Origin: ZC4RG30 sp039917615
GTDB taxonomy: Bacteria > Pseudomonadota > Gammaproteobacteria > Steroidobacterales > Steroidobacteraceae
Direction: 5' to 3'
Length of the DNA stretch: 33,928 nucleotides
Assembly (NCBI GenBank): GCA_039917615.1
Contig: JBDSJD010000013.1
Span: 1-33,928 of the forward strand
The notes below the pieces were generated by a model. That model was not told the origin of the DNA, made no database searches, and was given only the letters and a program-made list of their open reading frames with translations. Both the position numbers and the translations under genes were made by a program. Positions 23,897-32,038 of the stretch are shown piece after piece (within the stretch, counting starts at the first letter, position 1; each line of letters opens with the position of its first letter).

Positions 23897-24433
23897 ATGG
23901 CAGATCGCAGCACCATCGCCCGTCCTTACGCCAAAGCGGCCTTCCGCCAAGCGCAGGCTGATTCGCAGCTCGACGGCTGGTCGACGCTGCTGGATCGTGC
24001 TGCCGCCGGCGTTACCGATACGCGCGTCGCGCTGCTACTCGGCAACCCGCGGGTCACGCCGACGCAGCTGGCCGAGCTCGTCACAGCAGTGGCCGGCGAC
24101 AACCTCAGCGATCAACAGAAAAACTTCCTGCGCATGCTCGCGGATAACCGCCGACTTCGGATCCTCCCCGATATCGCGCGGCTGTTCCAGGCCATGAAGG
24201 ATGATGCCGAAGGCACCGTGGACGTGACGGTAACTTCCGCTGCGGCCATGCAGGACGCCGAGCGTGAGCAGATTGCCGCAGCGCTGGCCAAGCGTTTCGG
24301 CCGCAAGGTGCGCGTGCACACCGAAGTCGATCCCTCGCTCATCGGCGGCGCCGTGCTGCGCGCCGGCGACATGGTGATCGACGGCTCGATCAAATCGCGA
24401 CTCGAACGCATGGCCTTCGAGCTGACCGCCTAA
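23897..24433 (+). CDS. atpH: F1Fo ATP synthase subunit delta
   Basis: 178-aa stator subunit linking subunit b to the top of F1. It has the N-terminal helical domain with STIARPYAKAAFRQAQ (about 5-20), QKNFLRMLADNRRLRILPDI at about 73-92 and a C-terminal domain with VTSAAAMQDAEREQIAAAL and DPSLIGGAVLRAGDMVIDGSIKSRLERM, the standard delta signature. Confidence 0.97.
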   Translation: MADRSTIARPYAKAAFRQAQADSQLDGWSTLLDRAAAGVTDTRVALLLGNPRVTPTQLAELVTAVAGDNLSDQQKNFLRMLADNRRLRILPDIARLFQAMKDDAEGTVDVTVTSAAAMQDAEREQIAAALAKRFGRKVRVHTEVDPSLIGGAVLRAGDMVIDGSIKSRLERMAFELTA

Positions 24434-24457
24434 AGAATTTTTCAAAGGACCTAAGTC

Positions 24458-25996
24458 ATGTCGATCAAGGCATCCGAAATCAGCGAACTCATCGGCCAGC
24501 GCATCAAGAATTTTGCTGCGGGCACCGAAGCGAGCAACGTGGGCACCGTCATGTCGGTGACCGACGGCATCGTGCGCATCCACGGCCTGGCCGACGCGCG
24601 CTACGGCGAAATGCTTGAATTCCCCGGCAAGATCTTCGGCCTGGCGCTGAACCTGGAGCAGGATTCGGTCGGCGCCGTGGTGCTGGGTGAATACAAGGGA
24701 ATCACGGAAGGCAACACGGTGAAGACCACCGGTCGCATCCTGGAAGTGCCCGTTGGTCCGGAGCTGCTCGGCCGTGTGGTCGATGCGCTCGGCAACCCGA
24801 TCGACGGCAAGGGTCCGATCAATGCCAAGGCCACCGCGCCGATCGAGCGCGTGGCGCCGGGCGTGATCTATCGCAAGAGCGTGAGCCAGCCTATCCAGAC
24901 CGGCTACAAGGCTGTGGACTCGATGGTTCCTGTTGGCCGTGGCCAGCGCGAGCTGATCATCGGTGACCGCCAGACGGGCAAGACCGCGTTGGCCATCGAC
25001 ACCATCATCAACCAGAAGTCTTCGGGCGTGAAGTGCGTGTATGTCGCCATCGGCCAGAAGGCATCGACCGTCGCCAACGTGGTGCGCAAGCTCGAAGAAC
25101 ACGGCGCACTGGCGCACACGATCGTAGTGGTGGCCTCCGCTGCCGTGCCGGCAGCACTGCAGTACATCAGTGCCTATTCGGGCGTGACCATGGGCGAATA
25201 CTTCATGGACAACGGCGAAGACGCGCTGATCGTCTATGACGATCTTTCCAAGCAGGCCGTGGCCTATCGGCAGATCTCGCTGCTGCTGAAGCGCCCACCG
25301 GGTCGCGAAGCGTATCCCGGCGACGTGTTCTATCTACACAGCCGCCTGCTGGAACGCAGCGCGCGCGTCAACGAGCAGTACGTCGAAATGGTCACCAAGG
25401 GCCGCGTGAAGGGCAAGACCGGTTCTCTGACCGGCCTGCCGATCATCGAGACCCAGGCCGGTGACGTAACTGCGTTCGTGCCGACCAACGTGATCTCGAT
25501 CACCGACGGCCAGATCTTCGTGGAATCGAACCTGTTCAATGCCGGCATCCGTCCCGCCATGAACGCGGGCATCTCCGTGAGCCGCGTCGGTGGCGCCGCG
25601 CAGACCGACATCATCAAGCGCCTGGGCGGCGGCATCCGCCTGGCTCTGGCGCAGTATCGCGAGCTCGCGGCGTTCTCGCAGTTTGCTTCGGACCTCGACG
25701 AGGCCACCCGCAAGCAGCTGGAGCGCGGCCAGCGCACCACCGAGGTGATGAAGCAGAAGCAGTACGCGCCGATGTCGGTGGCGCAGATGGCGCTGTCGAT
25801 CTACGCGGTGAACAACGGCTATATGGACAAGGTGGAGCTGGGCAAGATCGTGGCCTTCGAGGGCGCGCTGCAGGGCTTTGCAAAGACCAGCCACAAGGCC
25901 GAGATGGATGCGATCGATGCGGAGCCGGTGCTGAAGAAGCACGAGGCCACGCTCAAGAAGATCGTCGAGAACTTCGCCGCGACGGGCTCGTACTAA
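24458..25996 (+). CDS. atpA: F1Fo ATP synthase subunit alpha
   Basis: 512-aa non-catalytic nucleotide-binding F1 subunit. Landmarks are the beta-barrel with VGTVMSVTDGIVRIHGL, Walker A GDRQTGKT (169-176), LIVYDDLSKQAVAYRQISLLLKRPPGREAYPGDVFYLHSRLLERS (about 264-308), and the PAMNAGISVSRVGGAAQ segment with the arginine finger. An AGG-rich ribosome-binding site (AAAGGACCT) precedes ATG 24458. Confidence 0.99.
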   Translation: MSIKASEISELIGQRIKNFAAGTEASNVGTVMSVTDGIVRIHGLADARYGEMLEFPGKIFGLALNLEQDSVGAVVLGEYKGITEGNTVKTTGRILEVPVGPELLGRVVDALGNPIDGKGPINAKATAPIERVAPGVIYRKSVSQPIQTGYKAVDSMVPVGRGQRELIIGDRQTGKTALAIDTIINQKSSGVKCVYVAIGQKASTVANVVRKLEEHGALAHTIVVVASAAVPAALQYISAYSGVTMGEYFMDNGEDALIVYDDLSKQAVAYRQISLLLKRPPGREAYPGDVFYLHSRLLERSARVNEQYVEMVTKGRVKGKTGSLTGLPIIETQAGDVTAFVPTNVISITDGQIFVESNLFNAGIRPAMNAGISVSRVGGAAQTDIIKRLGGGIRLALAQYRELAAFSQFASDLDEATRKQLERGQRTTEVMKQKQYAPMSVAQMALSIYAVNNGYMDKVELGKIVAFEGALQGFAKTSHKAEMDAIDAEPVLKKHEATLKKIVENFAATGSY

Positions 25997-26007
25997 AGAG
26001 ACGCGCG

Positions 26008-26868
26008 ATGGCCGGCACCAAGGAAATCCGCACCCAGATCACGAGTGTCAAAAGCACTCAGAAGATCACCAAGGCCATGCAGATGGTCGCGACCAGCAAG
26101 ATGCGTCGCGCCCAGGAACGCATGAAGCTGGCGCGTCCCTATGCGGACAAGATCCGCAACGTGATCGGCAACCTGCATCACGCGAATCCGGACTACCGGC
26201 ATCCGTTCATGTCGGTGCGCGACGTGAAGAACATCGGCATTCTTGTGATTTCCACCGACCGCGGACTCGCTGGCGGCCTGAACGCCAATATCTTCAAGCA
26301 GACGCTGAGCGTAGTGAAGGAATGGCAGGAGCAGGGCGCGGGCGTGAGTCTTGCCGTGATGGGCAGCAAGGGCACAGCCTTCTTCCGCCGGCTGAACCTG
26401 CCGATGCTCGCGAATATCTCGGGCCTCGGCGACAAGCCGCATGTGAAGGATCTGATCGGTACGGTCAAGGTCATGCTCGATGCCTACCGCGAAGGCAAGA
26501 TCGATCGGCTGTTCATGGTGCATGCAGAATTCGTGAACACGATGACGCAGAAGCCGCGCGTCGACCAGTTGCTGCCGGTGGCGCCTTCGGATGCGGCTGG
26601 CCTGCAGACGCACTGGGACTATATCTACGAGCCGTCGGCCGATGCCATTCTGGATGGCCTGCTGATGCGTTACGTGGAGTCGCAGGTATACAGAGGTGCG
26701 GTTGAGAATGTCGCTTCCGAAATGGCGGCACGAATGGTCGCGATGAAGGCTGCAACCGACAATGCGGGCAAGCTCATCCACGAGCTGCAGCTGGTCTACA
26801 ACAAGGCCCGCCAGGCGGCGATCACCACTGAGCTGGCGGAAATCGTCGGCGGCGCGGCAGCGGTGTAA
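26008..26868 (+). CDS. atpG: F1Fo ATP synthase subunit gamma
   Basis: 286-aa central rotor shaft. The N-terminal helix AGTKEIRTQITSVKSTQKITKAMQMVATSKMRRAQ and the C-terminal helix ASEMAARMVAMKAATDNAGKLIHELQLVYNKARQAAITTELAEIVGGAAAV form the conserved coiled coil. STDRGLAGGLNANIF lies at about 84-98. It starts 11 bp after atpA. Confidence 0.98.
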   Translation: MAGTKEIRTQITSVKSTQKITKAMQMVATSKMRRAQERMKLARPYADKIRNVIGNLHHANPDYRHPFMSVRDVKNIGILVISTDRGLAGGLNANIFKQTLSVVKEWQEQGAGVSLAVMGSKGTAFFRRLNLPMLANISGLGDKPHVKDLIGTVKVMLDAYREGKIDRLFMVHAEFVNTMTQKPRVDQLLPVAPSDAAGLQTHWDYIYEPSADAILDGLLMRYVESQVYRGAVENVASEMAARMVAMKAATDNAGKLIHELQLVYNKARQAAITTELAEIVGGAAAV

Positions 26869-26899
26869 GGCCGCAAAGAATTCTTGAGGAAATAACAGC

Positions 26900-28318
26900 A
26901 TGGCTACCGGCAAAATCATCCAGATCATCGGACCCGTCATCGACGTCGAGTTCCCGCGTGACTCCATTCCGCAGGTGTACGAGGCATTGAAGCTGACAGA
27001 TGTCGACCTGACGCTGGAAGTGCAGCAGCAGCTTGGCGATGGCGTGGTGCGCACGATCGCAATGGGCGCGAGCGAAGGCCTGAAACGCGGCCTCATGGTC
27101 AGTGCCACGGGCAAGCCGATCAACGTTCCCGTGGGCAAGGCCACGCTGGGCCGCATCATGGACGTGCTGGGCGTTCCGCAGGACAACCGCGGTCCGGTGG
27201 CTGCCGAGAGCACGCTGCCGATCCATCGTCCCGCTCCGGCATTCGATGAACAGGCTGGCGGCCAGGACCTGCTGGTCACGGGCATCAAGGTGATCGACCT
27301 GCTGGTGCCATTCGCGAAGGGCGGCAAGGTGGGCCTGTTCGGCGGCGCCGGCGTGGGCAAGACCGTGAACATGCTCGAGCTGATCAACAACATCGCCAAG
27401 CAGTATTCGGGACTTTCCGTGTTCGCAGGCGTGGGCGAACGTACCCGCGAGGGCAACGACTTCTACCACGAGATGATCGAGTCCGGCGTCATCGACGCCG
27501 AGAAGCTCGAGAACTCGAAGGTGGCGATGGTTTACGGCCAGATGAACGAGCCGCCTGGCAACCGCCTGCGCGTGGCGCTCACTGGTCTTACCATGGCCGA
27601 GTTCTTCCGCGACGAAAAGCAAGCCAATGGCCGCGGCCGCGACGTGCTGTTCTTCGTCGACAACATCTACCGCTATACGCTGGCCGGCACCGAAGTGTCG
27701 GCGCTGCTGGGCCGCATGCCTTCCGCTGTGGGTTACCAGCCCACACTGGCCGAGGAAATGGGCGTGCTGCAGGAGCGCATCACCTCGACCAAGACGGGTT
27801 CGATCACGTCGATCCAAGCCGTGTACGTGCCCGCGGACGATTTGACGGATCCCTCGCCCGCCACAACCTTCGCGCATCTTGACGCGACCGTGGTGCTCAG
27901 CCGCAACATCGCCTCGCTGGGTATCTACCCGGCCGTGGATCCGCTGGACTCCACCAGCCGTCAGCTGGATCCGCTGGTCATCGGTGAAGAACACTACAAC
28001 ACTGCGCGCGGCGTGCAGGGCGTCTTGCAGAAGTACAAGGAACTGCAGGACATCATCGCGATCCTCGGCATGGACGAGCTCTCGCAGGAAGACCGCCAGA
28101 CGGTGTTCCGCGCGCGCAAGATCCAGCGCTTCCTGTCGCAGCCATTCAACGTCGCCAAGGTGTTTACCGGACAGGACGGCAAGATCGTGCCGCTGGCCGA
28201 GACCATCCGCGGCTTCAAGGGCATCCTGAACGGTGATTACGATCACCTGCCGGAACAGGCCTTCTACATGGTCGGCGGCATTGAAGAAGCCGTCGAGAAA
28301 GCCAAGACCCTTACTTAA
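26900..28318 (+). CDS. atpD: F1Fo ATP synthase subunit beta (catalytic)
   Basis: 472-aa catalytic subunit. Walker A GGAGVGKT is at 148-155, the catalytic-glutamate segment GERTREGNDFYHEM follows at about 180-193, then MVYGQMNEPPGNR, the Walker B strand LFFVDNIYRYTLAGTEVSALLGRMPSAVGYQPTLAEEMG, and the C-terminal LSQPFNVAKVFTG. Full length, 31 bp after atpG, with TTGAGGA before ATG 26900. Confidence 0.99.
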   Translation: MATGKIIQIIGPVIDVEFPRDSIPQVYEALKLTDVDLTLEVQQQLGDGVVRTIAMGASEGLKRGLMVSATGKPINVPVGKATLGRIMDVLGVPQDNRGPVAAESTLPIHRPAPAFDEQAGGQDLLVTGIKVIDLLVPFAKGGKVGLFGGAGVGKTVNMLELINNIAKQYSGLSVFAGVGERTREGNDFYHEMIESGVIDAEKLENSKVAMVYGQMNEPPGNRLRVALTGLTMAEFFRDEKQANGRGRDVLFFVDNIYRYTLAGTEVSALLGRMPSAVGYQPTLAEEMGVLQERITSTKTGSITSIQAVYVPADDLTDPSPATTFAHLDATVVLSRNIASLGIYPAVDPLDSTSRQLDPLVIGEEHYNTARGVQGVLQKYKELQDIIAILGMDELSQEDRQTVFRARKIQRFLSQPFNVAKVFTGQDGKIVPLAETIRGFKGILNGDYDHLPEQAFYMVGGIEEAVEKAKTLT

Positions 28319-28339
28319 GACGCGCAACAGGCACGACAC

Positions 28340-28762
28340 ATGGCCAACAAGACCATACATGTGGATATCGTCAGCGCCGAAGGCGAGATCTTCGCCGGCG
28401 AAGCCGAGATCGTGTTCGTGCCCGCGGCCGAAGGCGAGCTCGGCATCACGCCGCGTCACGCCCCGCTGCTGACGCTGATCAAGGCCGGTGAAGTGCGTGT
28501 GAAAACCGCCGAAGGCGAGACCTCGATATTCGTCGGCGGCGGCGCGCTGGAAGTGCAGCCCAACCGCGTCACCGTGCTGGCCGATACCGCCGTGCGCGCG
28601 CATGACATCGACGAAGCCGCGGCGATGGCTGCCAAGCAGCGGGCCGAAGAAGCATTGGCGAATACCCATGACAAGATCGATCAGGCGCAGGCGATGGCCG
28701 AACTCGCGCAGGCCGCCGCTCAGCTGAAGCTGCTCGAGAAGATCCGCAAGACGCGGGGCTAA
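28340..28762 (+). CDS. atpC: F1Fo ATP synthase subunit epsilon
   Basis: 140-aa rotor subunit that inhibits ATP hydrolysis. It has the N-terminal beta-sandwich (HVDIVSAEGEIFAGEAEIVFVPAAEGELGITPRHAPLLTLIKAGEVRV, about 4-51) and a C-terminal helical hairpin rich in Ala/Lys. It is the last gene of the operon. glmU, which follows in E. coli, is absent; instead a minus-strand module converges 57 bp later. Confidence 0.97.
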   Translation: MANKTIHVDIVSAEGEIFAGEAEIVFVPAAEGELGITPRHAPLLTLIKAGEVRVKTAEGETSIFVGGGALEVQPNRVTVLADTAVRAHDIDEAAAMAAKQRAEEALANTHDKIDQAQAMAELAQAAAQLKLLEKIRKTRG

Positions 28763-28819
28763 ACGGGCGACCTTGCCCGCGCCGAGCCAGCATCGACTAC
28801 CGCGACGGGGTTCAGAAAG

Positions 28820-29047
28820 TCAGGCGGCGCGCAATACCGCGCGCCGCGCGCTTTCCGGAAGCGCGACCGGAATGAACATCGACGACGGATAAAGATAATC
28901 TTCACCCGACTCGTCGACTACCCGAACCATTCCGTGTTTCATTGCCGGCACGTCCGACAGTGAAACGTAAATCTTGCGCAGCTCCAGGGAAGCCAGGTAA
29001 CCCTTGTTTCTTACACAAATGACCAGTGTGCGTCGTGGTTTGCTCAT
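28820..29047 (-). CDS. Small protein of unknown function, second gene of a two-gene module
   Basis: 75 aa: MSKPRRTLVICVRNKGY, then ASLELRKIYVSLSD and a segment VRVVDESGEDYLYPSSMFIPVALP. It looks like a compact beta-rich domain; no catalytic motif, signal peptide or membrane helix is seen. My impression is that similar small proteins occur in other bacteria, but I cannot name a family. Its ATG overlaps the stop of the upstream gene (ATGA), so the two are translationally coupled. Confidence 0.7.
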   Translation of the reverse strand: MSKPRRTLVICVRNKGYLASLELRKIYVSLSDVPAMKHGMVRVVDESGEDYLYPSSMFIPVALPESARRAVLRAA

Positions 29048-29292
29048 GGAGATTCCGCTTGCAGGTAACGCTTGATCTTGATCTCGCGCTTGCCAATTCC
29101 GTGGGCCTCGTACCAGTGTAGCTCAGCGTGGGCGATCGTGCCGTTCGAAGTCCTCACCTGCGCGAATCCCTTGCGCTTCATCCAGCCACCAAAGCCGTAG
29201 AGTTTGACAAGCCTCAAGCGGGATTTGACCGACCTGCCCGCGGCTATGGTCTCCATGCCAGAAATTGGACCGACGACATCGGGTGCATCCAT
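29044..29292 (-). CDS. Small basic protein of unknown function, first gene of a two-gene module
   Basis: 82 aa from ATG 29292 (ATG 29256 would give 70 aa). The C-terminal half carries a distinctive motif, AELHWYEAHGIGKREIKIKRYL, preceded by LYGFGGWMKRKGFAQVRTSNG. The protein is basic and may bind nucleic acid, but that is only an inference from charge. It is immediately upstream of, and overlaps by 4 bp, the 75-aa partner gene. The module lies between the atp operon and maeB and has no visible phage or transposon genes. Confidence 0.65.
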   Translation of the reverse strand: MDAPDVVGPISGMETIAAGRSVKSRLRLVKLYGFGGWMKRKGFAQVRTSNGTIAHAELHWYEAHGIGKREIKIKRYLQAESP

Positions 29293-29371
29293 TCAGGCAT
29301 CGTGGCGCCGTGGCGCGCAATGCCGGGGCCGGATAACTTGCGCGTTTGCGGAGATTCGCTGCGCGCCGGAG

Positions 29372-31693
29372 TTACCCTCCGACCGCCTTCTTCCCCACGG
29401 CCAGAAGGCCGGCCTGCGCTGCAGTCAGCGCCGTCATGTTCAGCACACGGCGCATCGTCGACGAAGGTGTGAGCACATGCGCCGGCTTCGCGACGCCCAT
29501 CAGGATCGGACCGACGGTGGTGCCTTCGCCGCTCGCGGTCTTGAGCACATTGAACAAGATGTTGGCCGCGTCGATGTTCGGGCAGATCAGGATGTTGGCC
29601 TCGCCGTTCAGGCGACTTTCCATCAGGTTGCCGCGACGGATCACCTCGGAGAGCGCGGCATCGCCGTGCATCTCGCCATCGCATTCCACATCCGGATTCT
29701 GCTTCGAGAACATTTCGTAAGCTTCGCGCATGCGCTTGGCAGATTCGCGGCGCGAGGAACCATAGTTGGAGTGGGAGATGAAGGCCACCTTCGGTGTGAG
29801 GCCGAAGTGCCGCACTTCGCGCACCGCCTGACGCGCAATGCGCGCCAGCAGTTCCGACGAAGGCGCTTCGTTCACATAGGTATCCGCGATGAACAGCGTG
29901 CGCTTTTCGATGACGAGGCCGCTCAGTGAAGACAGCGCAAACTCGCCATCGCGCAGGCCGATCACGTCACGGATGTTTTCAAGGTGCGCGTCATAGCGAC
30001 CCTGCAGGCCGCAGAGCATGCCGTCCGCATCACCCAGATGCACCATCAACGCAGCAATGGTGGTGGTGGACCGATGCACCGCCGCCTTCGCTGCCTCCGG
30101 ACTCACGCCGCGGCGCCCCATGATGCGGTGATAGGTCTGCCAGTACTGCTTGAAGCGCGGATCGTCATCCGGGTTCACAACCGTGACATCCTGCCCCAGC
30201 TTCATGCGCAGGCCGGCCTTGCGGATGCGTGTTTCGATCACGGAAGGGCGGCCCACGAGAATTGGCGTGGCGAGCTCTTCATCCAGTGCAATCTGCGCCG
30301 CACGCAGCACGCGATCATCTTCGCCTTCGGCGAAGGCAATGCGCTTGCGCTGGGATGCACGCGCCGCGCCGAACACCGGGCGCGTGAGCATGCCGCCAGA
30401 GGAGAACATGCGCGCCAGCTCCGCGCGATAGGCTTCCAGATCCACGATGGGCCGGGTTGCTACACCGGACGCAGCCGCCGCAGCGGCAACCGCTGGCGCA
30501 ATGCGCAGGATCAGCCGTGAATCAAAGGGCTTCGGAATGATGTATTCCTTGCCGAACTCCAGCTCCTGACCCGCATAGGCACTGGCCACTTCCTCGCTGA
30601 TCTCCGCTTTCGCCAGATCCGCGATTTCCTTCACGCAGGCCAGCTTCATTGCTGCAGTGATCTTCGTTGCGCCCGAATCCAGCGCACCACGGAAGATGTA
30701 GGGGAAGCACAGGACGTTGTTAACCTGGTTCGGATAATCCGAACGGCCCGTCGCGATGATGCAGTCCGGGCGCACGGCCTTTGCCAGTTCCGGACGGATT
30801 TCCGGCTCCGGGTTTGCCAACGCCAGGATGATGGGCTGTTCTGCCATGCCCTTGACCATGTCCTGCGTCAGCACACCCCCAGTGGAGCAACCCAGGAACA
30901 CATCCGCACCCGGCATGACATCGGCCAGTGTGCGCAGCTTCGTCGCCTGCGCATAGCGAGCCTTCTCGGGATTGAAGGAATCGCCGCGGCCCTCATGAAT
31001 AAGGCCTTTGGAATCACAGGCCCATACATTCGCGCGATTCAAACCCAGCCCCACCAGCAGATCGAGAATCGCGATGGCTGCAGCTCCAGCACCCGACACC
31101 ACCAGCTTCACGCTGCCAATGTCCTTGCCCACGATCTCAAGCCCGTTGCGGATCGACGCCGCCGCGATGATTGCCGTGCCGTGCTGATCGTCGTGGAACA
31201 CCGGAATGTTCATGCGCTCGGTGAGCTTGCGCTCGATGTAGAAGCACTCCGGCGCCTTGATGTCTTCCAGGTTGATGCCACCCAGCGTCGGCTCCAGCGC
31301 TGCGATCATGTCGATCAGCTTGTCGGGATCGCGCTCGGCCAGTTCCAGATCGAACACATCGATGTTGGCGAACTTCTTGAACAGGCAGCCCTTGCCCTCC
31401 ATCACCGGCTTTGCCGCCAGCGGGCCGATGTCGCCCAAGCCCAGCACCGCCGTGCCGTTGGTGATTACGCCGACCAGATTGCCGCGCGCCGTGTACAACG
31501 CCGCCGCGTTTGGATCCGCTTCGATATCGAGGCAGGGATAGGCCACGCCCGGCGAATAGGCCAGGGAAAGGTCACGCTGGTTGGTCAACGGCTTGATGGG
31601 CGAAACCGAGATCTTCCCCGGCACGGGGAGGCGGTGGTAATCGCGGGCGGCATCACGCAGGGCGGCTTCCGCAGGAGTCAGCTTGTCGGTCAT
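29372..31693 (-). CDS. maeB: NADP-dependent malic enzyme MaeB (malic enzyme-phosphotransacetylase fusion)
   Basis: 773-aa enzyme converting malate to pyruvate, CO2 and NADPH. The N-terminal ~430 residues form the malic-enzyme part: NQRDLSLAYSPGVAYPCLDI, GNLVGVITNGTAVLGLGDIG, VFHDDQHGTAII and the nucleotide-binding GAGAAAIAILDLL. The C-terminal ~330 residues form a phosphotransacetylase-like domain (RKRIAFAEGEDDRVLRAA; STTTIAALMVHLGDADGM), which in known MaeB proteins is regulatory and not catalytic. Length is typical of the fusion type. The upstream region contains a near-perfect inverted repeat. Confidence 0.97.
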   Translation of the reverse strand: MTDKLTPAEAALRDAARDYHRLPVPGKISVSPIKPLTNQRDLSLAYSPGVAYPCLDIEADPNAAALYTARGNLVGVITNGTAVLGLGDIGPLAAKPVMEGKGCLFKKFANIDVFDLELAERDPDKLIDMIAALEPTLGGINLEDIKAPECFYIERKLTERMNIPVFHDDQHGTAIIAAASIRNGLEIVGKDIGSVKLVVSGAGAAAIAILDLLVGLGLNRANVWACDSKGLIHEGRGDSFNPEKARYAQATKLRTLADVMPGADVFLGCSTGGVLTQDMVKGMAEQPIILALANPEPEIRPELAKAVRPDCIIATGRSDYPNQVNNVLCFPYIFRGALDSGATKITAAMKLACVKEIADLAKAEISEEVASAYAGQELEFGKEYIIPKPFDSRLILRIAPAVAAAAAASGVATRPIVDLEAYRAELARMFSSGGMLTRPVFGAARASQRKRIAFAEGEDDRVLRAAQIALDEELATPILVGRPSVIETRIRKAGLRMKLGQDVTVVNPDDDPRFKQYWQTYHRIMGRRGVSPEAAKAAVHRSTTTIAALMVHLGDADGMLCGLQGRYDAHLENIRDVIGLRDGEFALSSLSGLVIEKRTLFIADTYVNEAPSSELLARIARQAVREVRHFGLTPKVAFISHSNYGSSRRESAKRMREAYEMFSKQNPDVECDGEMHGDAALSEVIRRGNLMESRLNGEANILICPNIDAANILFNVLKTASGEGTTVGPILMGVAKPAHVLTPSSTMRRVLNMTALTAAQAGLLAVGKKAVGG

Positions 31694-31712
31694 GCACGAA
31701 TTCTTGTGGTTT

Positions 31713-31738
31713 TGAGGCGGCGGATTATCCGCGCCTCA
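31713..31738. promoter_or_regulatory. Near-perfect inverted repeat upstream of maeB
   Basis: TGAGGC (31713-31718), one unpaired G, GCGGAT (31720-31725), central T, ATCCGC (31727-31732), GCCTCA (31733-31738): twelve pairs with one bulge. It lies 20 bases upstream of maeB and contains a GATAAT sequence on the minus strand that could be a -10. With no T-run it is a poor terminator, so an operator or a leader hairpin is more likely. Confidence 0.55.
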
Positions 31739-31771
31739 GGCGGGTGACGCCAGCCGGCGGAACCCCTGATT

Positions 31772-31987
31772 TCAGGCTGCCCGGATCCGGATCACTTTGC
31801 CGCGCGTCGTCGGCTTCGGGATGTCTTCGCCACCGTGTCGCATGGCCTCCCGATGCAGCTTGATGCCTTCGCGAATCAGCTTCATGACTTCGCGGCGTGA
31901 ATCGCCCACGGCAACGCAGCCGGGGAGGTCCGGCACGTAGGCGCCATATCCGGATGAAGATTCTTCAATGACGACGAGGTAGTCCAT
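31772..31987 (-). CDS. HicB-family antitoxin-like protein
   Basis: 71 aa: MDYLVVIEESSSGYGAYVPDLPGCVAVGDSRREVMKLIREGI is the typical partial RNase-H fold of HicB. It ends in a short basic tail without a recognisable ribbon-helix-helix or HTH DNA-binding domain. HicB normally neutralises the mRNA-cleaving toxin HicA, encoded just upstream. Here no hicA is present; only a possible 3' remnant lies between this gene and the integron integrase. Confidence 0.85.
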   Translation of the reverse strand: MDYLVVIEESSSGYGAYVPDLPGCVAVGDSRREVMKLIREGIKLHREAMRHGGEDIPKPTTRGKVIRIRAA

Positions 31988-32038
31988 TCAACGCTCCGGC
32001 GCGGCCTTCCGGCGTGCCTGCTTGAGGATACCTGGGTC
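31988..32038 (-). pseudogene. Possible 3' remnant of hicA
   Basis: Immediately upstream of hicB a reading frame ends in TGA (31990-31988), which overlaps the hicB region as in hicA-hicB operons (TGAATG). Its last codons read DPGILKQARRKAAPER. PG-ILKQA resembles the usual HicA C-terminus (GT-LxxILKQAGL), with a few residues missing. The frame meets a stop at 32044-32042 and merges with the end of the integrase gene. The fragment is short, so the match could be chance. Confidence 0.35.

Noticed and set aside
26822..28669. Long minus-strand open frame (615 codons) opposite atpD, and similar long frames opposite MscS, atpA, atpG, parA and the S9 peptidase
   Set aside because: These are GC-rich shadow frames: His/Arg/Ala-rich translations with no family motifs, lying opposite genes with strong signatures.
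28764..28779. Short hairpin CGGGC/GCCCG after atpC as an operon terminator
   Set aside because: Five GC pairs without a following T-run; not distinguishable from background in GC-rich DNA.
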